From Amaricoccus sp003258405 (GTDB lineage: Bacteria; Pseudomonadota; Alphaproteobacteria; Rhodobacterales; Rhodobacteraceae), in the NCBI RefSeq assembly GCF_043226085.1, contig NZ_CP171225.1, positions 806,001-870,000 on the forward strand: a DNA stretch of 64,000 bases, read 5' to 3'. The position numbers were made by a program, and so were the translations under genes. This document shows, piece after piece, positions 1 to 8,239 of the stretch; position 1 is the stretch's first letter; every line of letters starts with the position of its first letter. Under the pieces are notes generated by a model that saw nothing but the letters and a program-made list of their open reading frames with translations, searched no databases and had not been told where the DNA came from.

Positions 1-2
1 AA

Positions 3-68
3 CTCCACCTCGCCCGCATCCTCTCTGGCGCCGAGCCGGTCATGGCGCTGCCCGCGGAGGCATTCTGA
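3..68 (+). CDS. C-terminal end of probable acyl-CoA dehydrogenase (partial)
   Basis: Only the last 21 codons lie in the window, ending in ...VMALPAEAF and a TGA that overlaps the next ATG (TGATG). The tail resembles the end of the extra C-terminal domain of acyl-CoA dehydrogenases, and the genes that follow are thiolase and FadB-type enzymes, which would complete a beta-oxidation operon. With so few residues the family call rests mainly on context. The reading frame and the overlap with the next gene are seen directly; the function is inferred. Confidence 0.4.
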   Translation, partial: LHLARILSGAEPVMALPAEAF

Positions 69-508
69 TGCTCGAGGCGGGCTTTAGCGGCGGCTGCCAG
101 TGCGGGGCAGTTCGTTATGCTGTGTCCCCCGGCCCTGTCGGCCAGACACTCTGCCACTGCCGCATGTGCCAGCGTGCCACCGGTGGCCCCTTCGCCGCAC
201 TTGCCGAGGTAGCCTCAACCCGCATCGCCTGGAACGGCAGCCCTTCCACTTGGGCCTCCTCCAACATCGCCAATCGCGGCTTCTGCTACCGCTGCGGCAC
301 GCCACTCTTCTACCGCGAGACCGGCGGCACGACGACCGAACTCACCGCGGGCAGCCTCGATCGCCCCGAGACCTTCCGCCCGACGGACCACCACGGCAGT
401 GAACGCCGCCTCACTTGGCTCTCCGCCCTCGACAGCCTGCCCCAACGTCCCACCCTCCTCGAGGCAGGCATCACCCTCGAAACCTACCAGGATCCGCGCG
501 GCGCCTGA
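68..508 (+). CDS. GFA family protein (CENP-V/glutathione-dependent formaldehyde-activating fold)
   Basis: This 146-residue protein has the three zinc-binding elements of the GFA family: CQCGAVRY near residue 11, CHCRMCQ near residue 30 and CYRCGTPLFY near residue 74. The family includes Gfa, which adds formaldehyde to glutathione, but most members have unknown substrates. The start codon overlaps the stop of the upstream gene, and a GST-family gene follows 35 bases later, so a thiol or glutathione-linked role inside the acyl-degradation operon is plausible but inferred. Length is normal for the family and all zinc-ligand cysteines are present. Confidence 0.85.
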   Translation: MLEAGFSGGCQCGAVRYAVSPGPVGQTLCHCRMCQRATGGPFAALAEVASTRIAWNGSPSTWASSNIANRGFCYRCGTPLFYRETGGTTTELTAGSLDRPETFRPTDHHGSERRLTWLSALDSLPQRPTLLEAGITLETYQDPRGA

Positions 509-543
509 GCCGCGCAAGCAGGAAGACCCAAGGATACACCCTG

Positions 544-1185
544 ATGCACAACTATCGGCTTCACTGCTTCGCCCAGTCTGGCAACGCCTACAAGGCCGCC
601 CTCGCGCTGTCGCTCGCAGGCGCCGACTGGGAAGCCATCTTCGTCGATTTCTTCAACGGCGGCACCAGGACGCCGGAATACCTCGCGATCAACGAGATGG
701 GCGAGGCCCCGGTCCTCGAACACCGCGAACTGAAAATCAGCCAGTCCGGTGTCATCCTCGACTACCTCACCGGCACCCTCGGCCGCTTCGGTCCGGAGAC
801 CGAGGAAGAGCGCCGCGAAATACTGCGCTGGATCCTTTGGGACAACCACAAGCTCACGTCCTACATTGCGACCCTGCGCTTCCAGCTGAACTTCTTGCCG
901 GAGGAGAAGCGCAGCGCCGAGGTGATCGACTTCTTCCGCGGCCGCGCCACCGCAGCGATGAAGGTGCTCGAGTCCCACCTTGCCGCGCACGAATGGATCG
1001 CTGCCCCGCGTCTCACCACCGCGGACATCTCTTGCGCGGGCTACATGTATTTCACCAATGAGTTCGGCGCCGACATGGCGGCCTTCCCCAATATCGCCCG
1101 TTGGCGCGACGCGATCGCCCGCCTCCCTGGCTGGAAACACCCCTACGACATGATGCCCGGCCACCCCCGGACCGGAGCGGTGTGA
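544..1185 (+). CDS. Glutathione S-transferase family protein
   Basis: The 213-residue product has an N-terminal thioredoxin-like GST domain (YRLHCFAQSGNAYKAALAL, then the EAPVLEH and QSGVILDYL segments that bind glutathione) and an all-helical C-terminal domain with the typical LTTADI motif near residue 160. The ATG at 544 was chosen because AAGGA lies nine bases upstream and the protein then begins at the usual first strand; the open frame extends further 5' but that part is not GST-like. The stop overlaps the ATG of the next, broken GFA gene. It is a member of the operon that leads into the thiolase gene; the substrate is unknown. Confidence 0.85.
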   Translation: MHNYRLHCFAQSGNAYKAALALSLAGADWEAIFVDFFNGGTRTPEYLAINEMGEAPVLEHRELKISQSGVILDYLTGTLGRFGPETEEERREILRWILWDNHKLTSYIATLRFQLNFLPEEKRSAEVIDFFRGRATAAMKVLESHLAAHEWIAAPRLTTADISCAGYMYFTNEFGADMAAFPNIARWRDAIARLPGWKHPYDMMPGHPRTGAV

Positions 1186-1660
1186 TGGAAGCGCACACCG
1201 GGGCCCCGGTCAAGCCGGTCACCGGCGGCTGCCAGTGCGGCACAGTGCGCCATACTGCAACCGGCGGCGTCGTCTCTAGCAGTGCCGCATGTGCCAACTC
1301 ACAACCGGCACTGCCGTTGCCCTGCTCGTCACTGGTCACGGAGTCGTCTTCGAGGGCACGCCCGAGCGCTTCGCTTCCGCCGACGTCGCCGCACGCTGCT
1401 TCTGTGCGGCCTGCGGCACCCCGATCTTCCACGCGTTGGCAAACACGGAGGCCAAGTTGATGATCGGCAGCCTCGACGTTCGTGACACGGCTACACCTGG
1501 GCTCCGCTGCGGTGTTGAGAACCACAAGCCCTGGCTCCACTTCGCCCACGGATTGCCCGAATACGGACCCCGCCCCGGCAGCCCATCCGGCCTCGGTCCA
1601 GCCACCATTGAAAGCCGGCAGGACCCGGCAGGGGCGCGCGCCGGAAAGGAAACTCCATGA
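1185..1660 (+). pseudogene. Frameshifted GFA family gene
   Basis: A GFA protein begins at ATG 1185 (first zinc motif GGCQCGTVRH) but the reading frame changes between about 1272 and 1289; the rest (QCRMCQLTTGTAVAL, CFCAACGTPIFHAL) continues in another frame to the TGA at 1658-1660. The junction carries an in-frame TAG in the second frame, and the usual CHC of the second zinc motif has become QC, so more than one base seems changed. Both ends still overlap their neighbours (TGATG with the GST gene, ATGA with the thiolase gene), which suggests recent decay or a base-call error. It is a paralogue of the GFA gene at 68-508. Confidence 0.8.
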
Positions 1661-2868
1661 CAGATGCCTTCATTTACGACGCGCTCCGTACGCCCCGTGG
1701 AAAGGGCCGCAAGGACGGCAGCCTCCACGAGGTCACCTCCCTATGCCTCTCGGCCTTCGTGCTCGACGCGCTTATGGCCCGCACCGGTCTGCCCGCCAAC
1801 GCGGTGGAAGATCTGGTTTGGGGCAACGTCACGCAGATCGGCGAACAGGGTGGCTGCCTCGCCCGTTCGGCGGTACTGGCCTCGGGCCTCGGCGAAAGCG
1901 TTCCCGGCCTCTCGATCAACCGTTTCTGCGCGAGCGGCCTCGAAGCGGTGAACCTTGCCGCCAACCAGGTCCGCGCAGGTGCGGGCGAGGCCTATGTCGC
2001 GGGCGGCGTCGAGATGATGAGCCGCGTGCCCATGGGCTCGGACGGCGCCGCCATCGCCGTCGATCCCGCGCTGGCCATGAAGGTCCATTTCGTGCCGCAG
2101 GGCATCTCGGCTGATCTCATTGCCACCGAGCATGGCTTCTCGCGCGAGGACTGCGACCTCTACGCGGTTGAGAGCCAGAAACGCGCCGCCGCCGCCTGGG
2201 AGGAAGGCCGCTTTGCCCGCTCCATCGTGCCAGTTGTAGACCGGAACGGGCTCCCGATCCTGGAGCGGGATGAGGCCATGCGCCCCGGCACGGACATGCA
2301 GTCGCTCGGCGCTCTCAATCCCTCCTTCCGCGAGATGGGCGAGATCATGCCCGGCTTCGATGCCGTCGCTCTGCTGAAATATCCTCATCTCGAGCGCATT
2401 CTGCATGTCCATCATGCGGGCAACTCCAGCGGTATCGTCGATGGCGCCGCTGCCGTGCTCATCGGAAACCGTGACTTTGGCACCCGTCACGGCCTCACGC
2501 CGCGCGCGCGCATCACCGCCACCGCCAAGGTCGGCACCGATCCGACCATCATGCTCACCGGCCCAGTGCCCGCGGCTGAAAAGGCGCTCGCCGCAGCGGG
2601 CATGACGGTCGCCGACATCGACCTCTTCGAGGTGAACGAAGCCTTCTCCGCCGTTGTGCTCCGCTTCCTGCAGGCCTTCGATCTCGATGCCGCGAAGGTC
2701 AATCCGAACGGCGGCGCTATCGCCATGGGCCACCCGCTCGGAGCGACGGGGGCGATGATCCTCGGCACCGCCCTCGATGAACTCGAACGCAGCGGCAAAG
2801 GCACGGCGCTCGTAACCCTTTGCGTTGCCTCCGGCATGGGGGCCGCCACCATCCTCGAGCGCGTGTAA
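1657..2868 (+). CDS. Acetyl-CoA C-acyltransferase (thiolase)
   Basis: This 403-residue thiolase carries the nucleophile Cys91 in NRFCASGLEAV, the NEAFSAV motif, the GGAIAMGHPLGATGA histidine loop and the second catalytic cysteine in LCVASGMGAA. It catalyses thiolytic cleavage of 3-ketoacyl-CoA (or condensation of acetyl-CoA) in the cytoplasm. Length and motif order are complete. The ATG overlaps the stop of the degenerate GFA gene, and a FadB-type gene lies downstream, so the degradative FadA-type role is favoured over the biosynthetic one. Sequence alone does not settle chain-length preference. Confidence 0.93.
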   Translation: MTDAFIYDALRTPRGKGRKDGSLHEVTSLCLSAFVLDALMARTGLPANAVEDLVWGNVTQIGEQGGCLARSAVLASGLGESVPGLSINRFCASGLEAVNLAANQVRAGAGEAYVAGGVEMMSRVPMGSDGAAIAVDPALAMKVHFVPQGISADLIATEHGFSREDCDLYAVESQKRAAAAWEEGRFARSIVPVVDRNGLPILERDEAMRPGTDMQSLGALNPSFREMGEIMPGFDAVALLKYPHLERILHVHHAGNSSGIVDGAAAVLIGNRDFGTRHGLTPRARITATAKVGTDPTIMLTGPVPAAEKALAAAGMTVADIDLFEVNEAFSAVVLRFLQAFDLDAAKVNPNGGAIAMGHPLGATGAMILGTALDELERSGKGTALVTLCVASGMGAATILERV

Positions 2869-2897
2869 GGTCCGCGCAGCACGGAGAGGAACCAGCG

Positions 2898-3869
2898 ATG
2901 CCGAAGGTCGAACTTCCGCCCCTGGTAATGCAAGCCGCCACTGGCTATGCCGCACCCGCCGACGATCCCGGTCCCTTCGCCACCGTTGCGCTCGGCGATC
3001 TCGGCGGCCTGACCCAGTTCGGCGTGCGCATCGAGACCCTCCCGCCGGGCTCAACCTCGTCCATGCGCCACTGGCACTCAGCCGAGGACGAATTCGTCTG
3101 GATCCTCGAAGGACACCTCACCCTCATAGAGGATACCGGCGAAACCGCGCTCGGGCCCGGTGCGGCCGCGGCCTTCCCCGCCGGACGCCGCAATGGCCAC
3201 TGCCTCGTCAACCGCACGCGGCAGCCTGCGACTTTTCTCGTCGCAGGGTGGCGGGACGGCGAGGATGTCTGCACCTATTCGGGCCGCAACCGGCTTTGCG
3301 TGAAATCGGGCGGCATCCCGCGCTTCACCCGCCGGGACGGCACGCCGCTCGCTCCCGAAGAGGAAACCGGCTCTTTCGAGGATCCGGCCCCGCAAGGTCC
3401 GGGCGGTGTGATCGACATCGCTGCGCTTCCCGAGCGCACCGGAGCAAGCTACCCCGAGCCTTGGGGCACAATGATGAACGGCCGCCACATCCGCCGCCTG
3501 GGCGACGCGAAAGGCCTCACCCAGTTCGGCGCAAGTCTCGTCACGATCGACCCCGGCGGCCTCTCGTCGCTCCGCCACTGGCACGCGCGGGAAGACGAGT
3601 TCGTCCTTATGCTCGAGGGGCGGCTCACGCTGATTGAGGACGCGGGCGAAACTTCGCTCAAGCCCGGCGACATGACGGCTCATCCCGCGGGCGTGCCCAA
3701 CGGCCATCACATGCGCAACGACACCGGCCTGCCCGCCCGCTTCCTCGTGCTCGGCACCTGCAGCCCCGAGGAGACCTGCGACTATCCAGGCGTTGATCTC
3801 CTCGCTCATACTGCGGGGGCGCGCGCGTGGTATGCCACCCGCGATGGCCGCGTGCTGAAGGAGCTCTGA
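2898..3869 (+). CDS. Tandem double-cupin protein
   Basis: The 323-residue protein contains two homologous cupin_2 domains, roughly residues 30-130 and 195-300. Matching segments are LTQFGVRIETLPPGSTSS-MRHWHSAEDEFVWILEG in the first half and LTQFGASLVTIDPGG-LSSLRHWHAREDEFVLMLEG in the second. Both copies keep the H-x-H...E...H metal-binding pattern (RHWH, EDEF, NGH). A GGAGAGGA site seven bases before ATG 2898 fixes the start. It lies 29 bases after the thiolase gene. Single-domain relatives are often annotated as transcription-associated cupins; the exact role here is unknown. Confidence 0.8.
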   Translation: MPKVELPPLVMQAATGYAAPADDPGPFATVALGDLGGLTQFGVRIETLPPGSTSSMRHWHSAEDEFVWILEGHLTLIEDTGETALGPGAAAAFPAGRRNGHCLVNRTRQPATFLVAGWRDGEDVCTYSGRNRLCVKSGGIPRFTRRDGTPLAPEEETGSFEDPAPQGPGGVIDIAALPERTGASYPEPWGTMMNGRHIRRLGDAKGLTQFGASLVTIDPGGLSSLRHWHAREDEFVLMLEGRLTLIEDAGETSLKPGDMTAHPAGVPNGHHMRNDTGLPARFLVLGTCSPEETCDYPGVDLLAHTAGARAWYATRDGRVLKEL

Positions 3870-3898
3870 TCGCGATGACTCCGAGGCAAAAGGTTAAT

Positions 3899-4001
3899 AA
3901 GGCGGCCTGTTTCACGCGCAACGCGAAATTCCAGCGAAACGAATTCAATGCTTTTTGTGGAGCTTTCACGGTGAAAGGTCTTGCTTTCACCGTGGAAATG
4001 C
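3899..4001 (+). promoter_or_regulatory. Operator-like inverted repeats upstream of the fadB-type gene
   Basis: The 166-base gap before the fadB-type gene holds a perfect 15-base palindrome CTTTCACGGTGAAAG at 3963-3977, a similar site CTTTCACCGTGGAAA starting exactly 21 bases later at 3984, and a third inverted repeat TTTCACGCGCAACGCGAAA at 3910-3928. A 21-base offset equals two helical turns, as expected for side-by-side binding of a repressor. The regulator cannot be named from the sequence. Confidence 0.5.
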
Positions 4002-4035
4002 TCCCGCAGCCCCAAGACCCGAGGGAGGATCTCCG

Positions 4036-6240
4036 ATGACGAGCTTCACGAGCACGACCGACGCAGAAGGCGTCACGACAATCACTTGGGATCTCGAGGG
4101 AAGGTCCATGAACGTGCTGACCGAAGACGGCATCCGCGAGCTCGACGTCGCAATCGACGCGGCCCTGGCCAATGAGGACGTGAAGGGCATCGTCATCACC
4201 AGCGGAAAGCCCGACTTCGCCGGCGGCATGGATCTCGCCGTACTCGCGGGCATGAAGGAAGCGGCAGGCGATGACCCGGCCCGTGGCCTCTTCGATGGCA
4301 TCATGGCGATGCACGACCTCCTGCGGAAGATCGAGCGGGCCGGCATGGACCCGAAGACCCTCAAGGGCGGTAAGCCGGTCGCCTGGGCCGCCCCTGGCCT
4401 CTCGGCGGGCATAGGCACCGAGATCGGCCTTGCATGCCACCGCCGTTTTCTTGCCGACACCCCGAAAGCGAAGGTAGGCCTCCCCGAGATCCTGGTCGGC
4501 CTCTTTCCCGGCGCGGGCGGAACCACCCGCGTGAGCCGCATGCTCGGCCTGATGGCAGCGGCGCCCATCCTGCTCGAGGGCAAGATGCTGGCACCGAAGC
4601 TCGCGAAGGGCGCCGGCCTCGTTGACGAGGTCGTGCCCCCAGAGGAGCTGCTCTCGCGCGCTCGAGCCTGGGTGCTCTCGGCGAAGGAAGACGAGATCGT
4701 GAAGCCTTGGGATCGGAAGGGCTGGAAGATGCCTGGGGGCGCCCCCTACCATCCGGGCGGATTCATGACCTTTGTCGGCGCCTCAGCCATGGTCGCAGGC
4801 AAGACCCAGGGGGTTTATCCAGCGCCGAAGGCCATGCTCTCGGCGATTTACGAAGGCGCGCTCGTTCCCTTCGATACCGCGCTCAGGATCGAGGCCCGCT
4901 GGTTCACCTCGATCCTGCTCAACCCTTCCTCCTCTGCGATGATCCGCTCACTCTTCCTCAATAAGCAGGCACTGGAAAAGGGCGCCGTCCGCCCCACCCT
5001 GCCGGACGAGAGCGTGAAGAAGCTCGGCATTCTTGGCGCCGGCATGATGGGAGCTGGAATCGCCTATGTTGCTGCCATGGCCGGCATCGAGGTCGTGCTC
5101 ATCGACCGAGATCAGGAATCCGCTGACCGCGGTCGCGCCCATGCCGAGGGCATCCTCGACGAGGGCGTGAGACGACGGAAAACGACCCCGGAAAAGAAGG
5201 ACGAGGTTCTGGCGCGCATCACCGCGAGCCAGGACTACGCCGCTCTTTCGAGCTGCGATCTCGTCGTCGAGGCGGTCTTCGAGGATCTCGGCGTCAAGGC
5301 CGAAGCCACCGGCAATGCAGAAGCCCATCTGCCCAAGGATGCAATCTTCGCGACTAATACTTCAACCCTGCCGATCAGCGAGCTCGCGAATTCCAGCCGC
5401 AATCCGGAACAGTATATCGGCATTCATTTCTTCTCGCCGGTCCATAAGATGATGCTGGTCGAGATCATCAAGGGCCGCAAGACTGGCGACCGCGCCGTCG
5501 CGAAAGCGCTCGATTTCGTCCGCCAGATCCGCAAGACTCCGATCGTCGTCAATGATTCCCGGTTCTTCTATGCGAACCGCTGCATCATCCCCTATCTTAA
5601 CGAGGGTGTGCGGATGGTCGCCGAAGGGATCGAACCCGCGCTGGTCGAGAACGCCTCCAAGCAGCTCGGTTTCCCTCTCGGGCCGCTCCAGCTCTCCGAC
5701 GAGGTCTCGATCGACCTCGGCGTGAAGATCGCCAAAGCCACCAAGGCCGCGATGGGAGACGCCTATCCTGAAAGCCCTGCCGATGACGTGCTCTTCCGCC
5801 TCTTCGAGGAGGGTCGGTTGGGTCGCAAGGCTAAGGCAGGCTTCTATACCTATGATGAGAAAGGCAAACGCCAGCTGCTCTGGACGGGGCTCCGCGAACA
5901 CTGGCTACCGCTCAGTGATCAGCCGGACGTAATCCGTGTCCAGCACCGGCTCGCAATGGTCCAGACTCTTGAGGCCATACGGGCCCTTGAGCAGGGCGTT
6001 CTTATGGACATCCGAGAGGGCGACGTCGGCGCTATTCTCGGCTGGGGTTTCATGCCTTGGTCCGGTGGCCCGTTTTCCTGGATCGATATGCTAGGCCCCG
6101 CAAATGCCGTAGAGATCTGCTACGAGCTTGCCGCCGCAGAAGGCGAGCGTTTCGCCCCGCCTCAGCTTCTCTGCGAAGTGGCCGAGCGTGGCGAGACCTT
6201 TTACGGCCGCTTCGGCACAGAGAGCTCCGAGGCCGCGTGA
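4036..6240 (+). CDS. Multifunctional fatty-acid oxidation enzyme (enoyl-CoA hydratase / 3-hydroxyacyl-CoA dehydrogenase, FadB/FadJ type)
   Basis: This 734-residue protein has an N-terminal crotonase-fold hydratase domain (about residues 1-190) and, after a linker, an NAD-binding Rossmann domain starting with LGILGAGMMGAGIA near residue 329. The dehydrogenase signature HFFSPVHKMMLVEI follows near residue 464, then the C-terminal 3HCDH domains. It converts enoyl-CoA to 3-ketoacyl-CoA, feeding the thiolase encoded upstream. ATG 4036 follows a GGGAGGA site by six bases; an earlier in-frame GTG adds only non-homologous residues. Length fits the family. The repeats upstream suggest separate control from the rest of the cluster. 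Confidence 0.93.
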   Translation: MTSFTSTTDAEGVTTITWDLEGRSMNVLTEDGIRELDVAIDAALANEDVKGIVITSGKPDFAGGMDLAVLAGMKEAAGDDPARGLFDGIMAMHDLLRKIERAGMDPKTLKGGKPVAWAAPGLSAGIGTEIGLACHRRFLADTPKAKVGLPEILVGLFPGAGGTTRVSRMLGLMAAAPILLEGKMLAPKLAKGAGLVDEVVPPEELLSRARAWVLSAKEDEIVKPWDRKGWKMPGGAPYHPGGFMTFVGASAMVAGKTQGVYPAPKAMLSAIYEGALVPFDTALRIEARWFTSILLNPSSSAMIRSLFLNKQALEKGAVRPTLPDESVKKLGILGAGMMGAGIAYVAAMAGIEVVLIDRDQESADRGRAHAEGILDEGVRRRKTTPEKKDEVLARITASQDYAALSSCDLVVEAVFEDLGVKAEATGNAEAHLPKDAIFATNTSTLPISELANSSRNPEQYIGIHFFSPVHKMMLVEIIKGRKTGDRAVAKALDFVRQIRKTPIVVNDSRFFYANRCIIPYLNEGVRMVAEGIEPALVENASKQLGFPLGPLQLSDEVSIDLGVKIAKATKAAMGDAYPESPADDVLFRLFEEGRLGRKAKAGFYTYDEKGKRQLLWTGLREHWLPLSDQPDVIRVQHRLAMVQTLEAIRALEQGVLMDIREGDVGAILGWGFMPWSGGPFSWIDMLGPANAVEICYELAAAEGERFAPPQLLCEVAERGETFYGRFGTESSEAA

Positions 6241-6396
6241 ATGCTACCGGATCTGCGCTGCCTGGCTGACACACCCAGTGGAGCTGAATTAACCACCTTC
6301 AAGATGTAGTTATCGGCGCGCGAGCTTATTGACCCGAGGTCGTTCCACCGCAACGATCGCGACATATTGCGATAAACCGATGAGAGGCAGGAGCGC
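6241..6396. other. Intergenic region before L,D-transpeptidase gene
   Basis: This 156-base gap separates the fadB-type gene from the L,D-transpeptidase gene. I see no coding potential and no hairpin followed by a T tract. GAGAGGCAGGAGCGC just before ATG 6397 supplies the ribosome binding site; the promoter presumably lies in the AT-richer stretch around 6290-6370. Confidence 0.4.
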
Positions 6397-7002
6397 ATGA
6401 CAGACAGGCTTGGAAATCCCGGTCGGCGGCAATTTGCCCGTATGGCCCTCGCGGGGGGTCTTGCCCTTGGCGCGGGCCGGGCGTTTGGCGCGGAAACCAC
6501 GGATGCGCTCGGCGAAACGATCACCGATGGCCCCGGCCGGATCAAGCGCCGCATATCCGGCCTCCAGAGCCGCGCGTGGCAGGACTACTTCACCACTCTA
6601 AAGAATGACGCCATCCTCTGCGACATGAATGACAGGGTGCTGCATTACTGGGGCGAGGATGGGTTCTATCGCATTTACCCGACCTCCGTGCCGCTCACCG
6701 ACGAGATGAGCCGGCGCGGGCGCACACAAATCGTGATGAAACGCCCTGCCCCAGAATGGCGCCCGACCCCGAACATGATCGAACGCAACCCCGATCTTCC
6801 GCGCTATGTCGGTCCCGGCCCCGAAAATCCGCTAGGCGTGCGGGCAATGAATCTGAGTTGGCAATACTATCTGATCCACGGCACCAACGATATCCGCAAG
6901 ATCGGTCGGCAATCCTCCTCGGGGTGCATCGGCCTCTTCAACGAGCACATCGTCGAAATCTTCGACCGGGCGAAGGTCGGCACCCAGGTGCTGCTCGTCT
7001 GA
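6397..7002 (+). CDS. L,D-transpeptidase (YkuD) family protein with Tat-type leader
   Basis: The 201-residue product starts with a twin-arginine-type leader (GRRQFARMALAGGLALGAG) and continues into a YkuD domain ending in LIHGTNDIRKIG and SSSGCIGL. The HGT histidine and the Ser-x-Gly-Cys nucleophile are present, but the usual arginine after Cys-Ile (GCIR) is glycine here. Family members cross-link peptidoglycan stem peptides or attach lipoproteins in the periplasm. Length fits the Rhodobacterales members, which often carry a Tat signal. Whether the missing arginine lowers activity is unknown. Confidence 0.85.
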   Translation: MTDRLGNPGRRQFARMALAGGLALGAGRAFGAETTDALGETITDGPGRIKRRISGLQSRAWQDYFTTLKNDAILCDMNDRVLHYWGEDGFYRIYPTSVPLTDEMSRRGRTQIVMKRPAPEWRPTPNMIERNPDLPRYVGPGPENPLGVRAMNLSWQYYLIHGTNDIRKIGRQSSSGCIGLFNEHIVEIFDRAKVGTQVLLV

Positions 7003-7014
7003 GAGGGCGCTGAT

Positions 7015-7035
7015 GCGCCCGCCTCAGGCGGGCGC
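7015..7035. terminator. GC-rich hairpin between convergent genes
   Basis: A perfect 9-base stem (GCGCCCGCC / GGCGGGCGC) with a TCA loop lies between the L,D-transpeptidase stop and the end of the minus-strand cupin gene; the loop is the cupin stop codon itself. There is no T tract, so it may act as a bidirectional mRNA 3' end rather than a classical intrinsic terminator. Confidence 0.45.
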
Positions 7036-7494
7036 CCCCTCCTGCACGAACACGATCCCCGCGCGCGTTCCGGTCTCGATGATGGCGCCAATGTCCGGCT
7101 CGGGTGCATTCTCCGGAAACATGGTCGCGCCCACGGGCTGCGCCTGACCGCAGAGGGAATAGAACTCCTCGTGCACGCGGCCCGGCGTGTTGTAGATGAG
7201 CAACCGCGCCGGCGCCTCGCCGCTGTTGCGGAATGCATGCACCGCCCCGTCGGGCACCGCGAGAAAGCCGCCCGCGCCGAGCGGGATCGTCTCGCCCTCC
7301 ACCGTGAACTCGAAGGTGCCATCGAGCACGTAGAAGGATTCCGCCTCGCCCGCGTGGCGGTTCGGCGGCGCGCCCGCGCCGGGGGCGATCAGCCCCTCGA
7401 CGACGGTGCAGGTCCCGCCCGTGCCGGAATGGCGGGCGTGGAACTTCAGCAGGCATCCGAGAAGCCAGTAGGTATCACTTCGATGATCCGCCAT
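7024..7494 (-). CDS. Single-domain cupin protein
   Basis: This 156-residue cupin_2 protein shows NRHAGEAESFYVLDGTFEF, the first cupin motif with His and Glu ligands, followed by PLGAGGFLAVPDGAVHAFRN, the second motif with its histidine. The glutamate and histidines typical of metal binding are retained; relatives include quercetinase-like and isomerase-like cupins, so the reaction cannot be given. It is divergently transcribed from a TetR gene only 69 bases away, which suggests that the TetR protein controls it. The minus-strand ATG at 7494 follows AAGGAGAT closely. Confidence 0.75.
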   Translation of the reverse strand: MADHRSDTYWLLGCLLKFHARHSGTGGTCTVVEGLIAPGAGAPPNRHAGEAESFYVLDGTFEFTVEGETIPLGAGGFLAVPDGAVHAFRNSGEAPARLLIYNTPGRVHEEFYSLCGQAQPVGATMFPENAPEPDIGAIIETGTRAGIVFVQEGAPA

Positions 7495-7517
7495 CACGAA
7501 TCTCCTTTGATCCAAAA

Positions 7518-7552
7518 ACGAGACTCGTGTATCATTATGGGACAATCGTCTC
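7518..7552. promoter_or_regulatory. Palindromic operator candidates between cupin and TetR genes
   Basis: The 69-base divergent region contains a perfect ACGAG-A-CTCGT palindrome at 7518-7528 and a wider inverted repeat, GAGAC at 7520-7524 against GTCTC at 7548-7552. TetR proteins commonly bind such repeats in the divergent promoter they share with their target, so this is the likely autoregulatory site. This is inference from position and symmetry. Confidence 0.45.
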
Positions 7553-7563
7553 AAGAGGAATGC

Positions 7564-8172
7564 ATGCCGACCAATACGAAGGGGCGCGCGCGCCAGAAGA
7601 GCCGCACCCGCGCGGCCATGCTCTCGGCGGCGCGGGAGCTGCTCGATGCGGGCCAGCCCGTCACCGTCCATGCCGCGGCCGAGGCGGCGGGCATCTCGCG
7701 CGCCACGGCCTACCGCTATTTCTCCGACCCTCAGGCCCTCACCATCGAGGCGGTGCTGAGCGGCAAGGTGCTGAGCCCCGAGGCGGTGGTGGGGGATGCC
7801 CGGGACATCGAGACCCGGGTACTGCGGGTCTATGACTACCTGCTCGCCCTCGTGCGCGAGTCCGAGCCGCAGTTCCGACAGTTCCTCGCCCGCGTGCTCG
7901 ATGCCTGGGTTGCCTCGGGGGACGGTGCGGCGCGCGTCTCCCGCGGCGCCCGGCGGGTGCCGATGTATGCCTATGCGCTCGGCCCCGCCCGCGACAGGCT
8001 GACCCCGGCCGATTTCGACCGCCTCGTCACCGCACTCGCCTCGGTCTCGGGGGTTGAGGGTCATCTCGGCATGAAGGATGTCTGCGGCCTCGACGACGCG
8101 GCGGCGGATGCCAACGGCCATCTCATCGTCCGGGCGCTCCTCGCCGCCTTTCTCGGCCCGGACGCGGGCTGA
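7564..8172 (+). CDS. TetR/AcrR family transcriptional regulator
   Basis: The 202-residue protein has an N-terminal TetR helix-turn-helix (about residues 15-60) including VTVHAAAEAAGISRATAYRYFSD, followed by a helical ligand-binding domain. The start at ATG 7564 follows AAGAGGAA at short spacing; an in-frame ATG at 7537 would add nine residues and cannot be excluded. It is divergent from the cupin gene with palindromes between them, the usual layout for local repression. It precedes an acyl-CoA ligase gene by 67 bases, so an acyl-type effector is possible but unproven. Confidence 0.88.
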   Translation: MPTNTKGRARQKSRTRAAMLSAARELLDAGQPVTVHAAAEAAGISRATAYRYFSDPQALTIEAVLSGKVLSPEAVVGDARDIETRVLRVYDYLLALVRESEPQFRQFLARVLDAWVASGDGAARVSRGARRVPMYAYALGPARDRLTPADFDRLVTALASVSGVEGHLGMKDVCGLDDAAADANGHLIVRALLAAFLGPDAG

Positions 8173-8239
8173 ACTTCCCGTGCGGCATTTGCGCCGACTT
8201 CTGCTAGGCTCTTCCCAAAACAATGGGAGGACCACCCAG

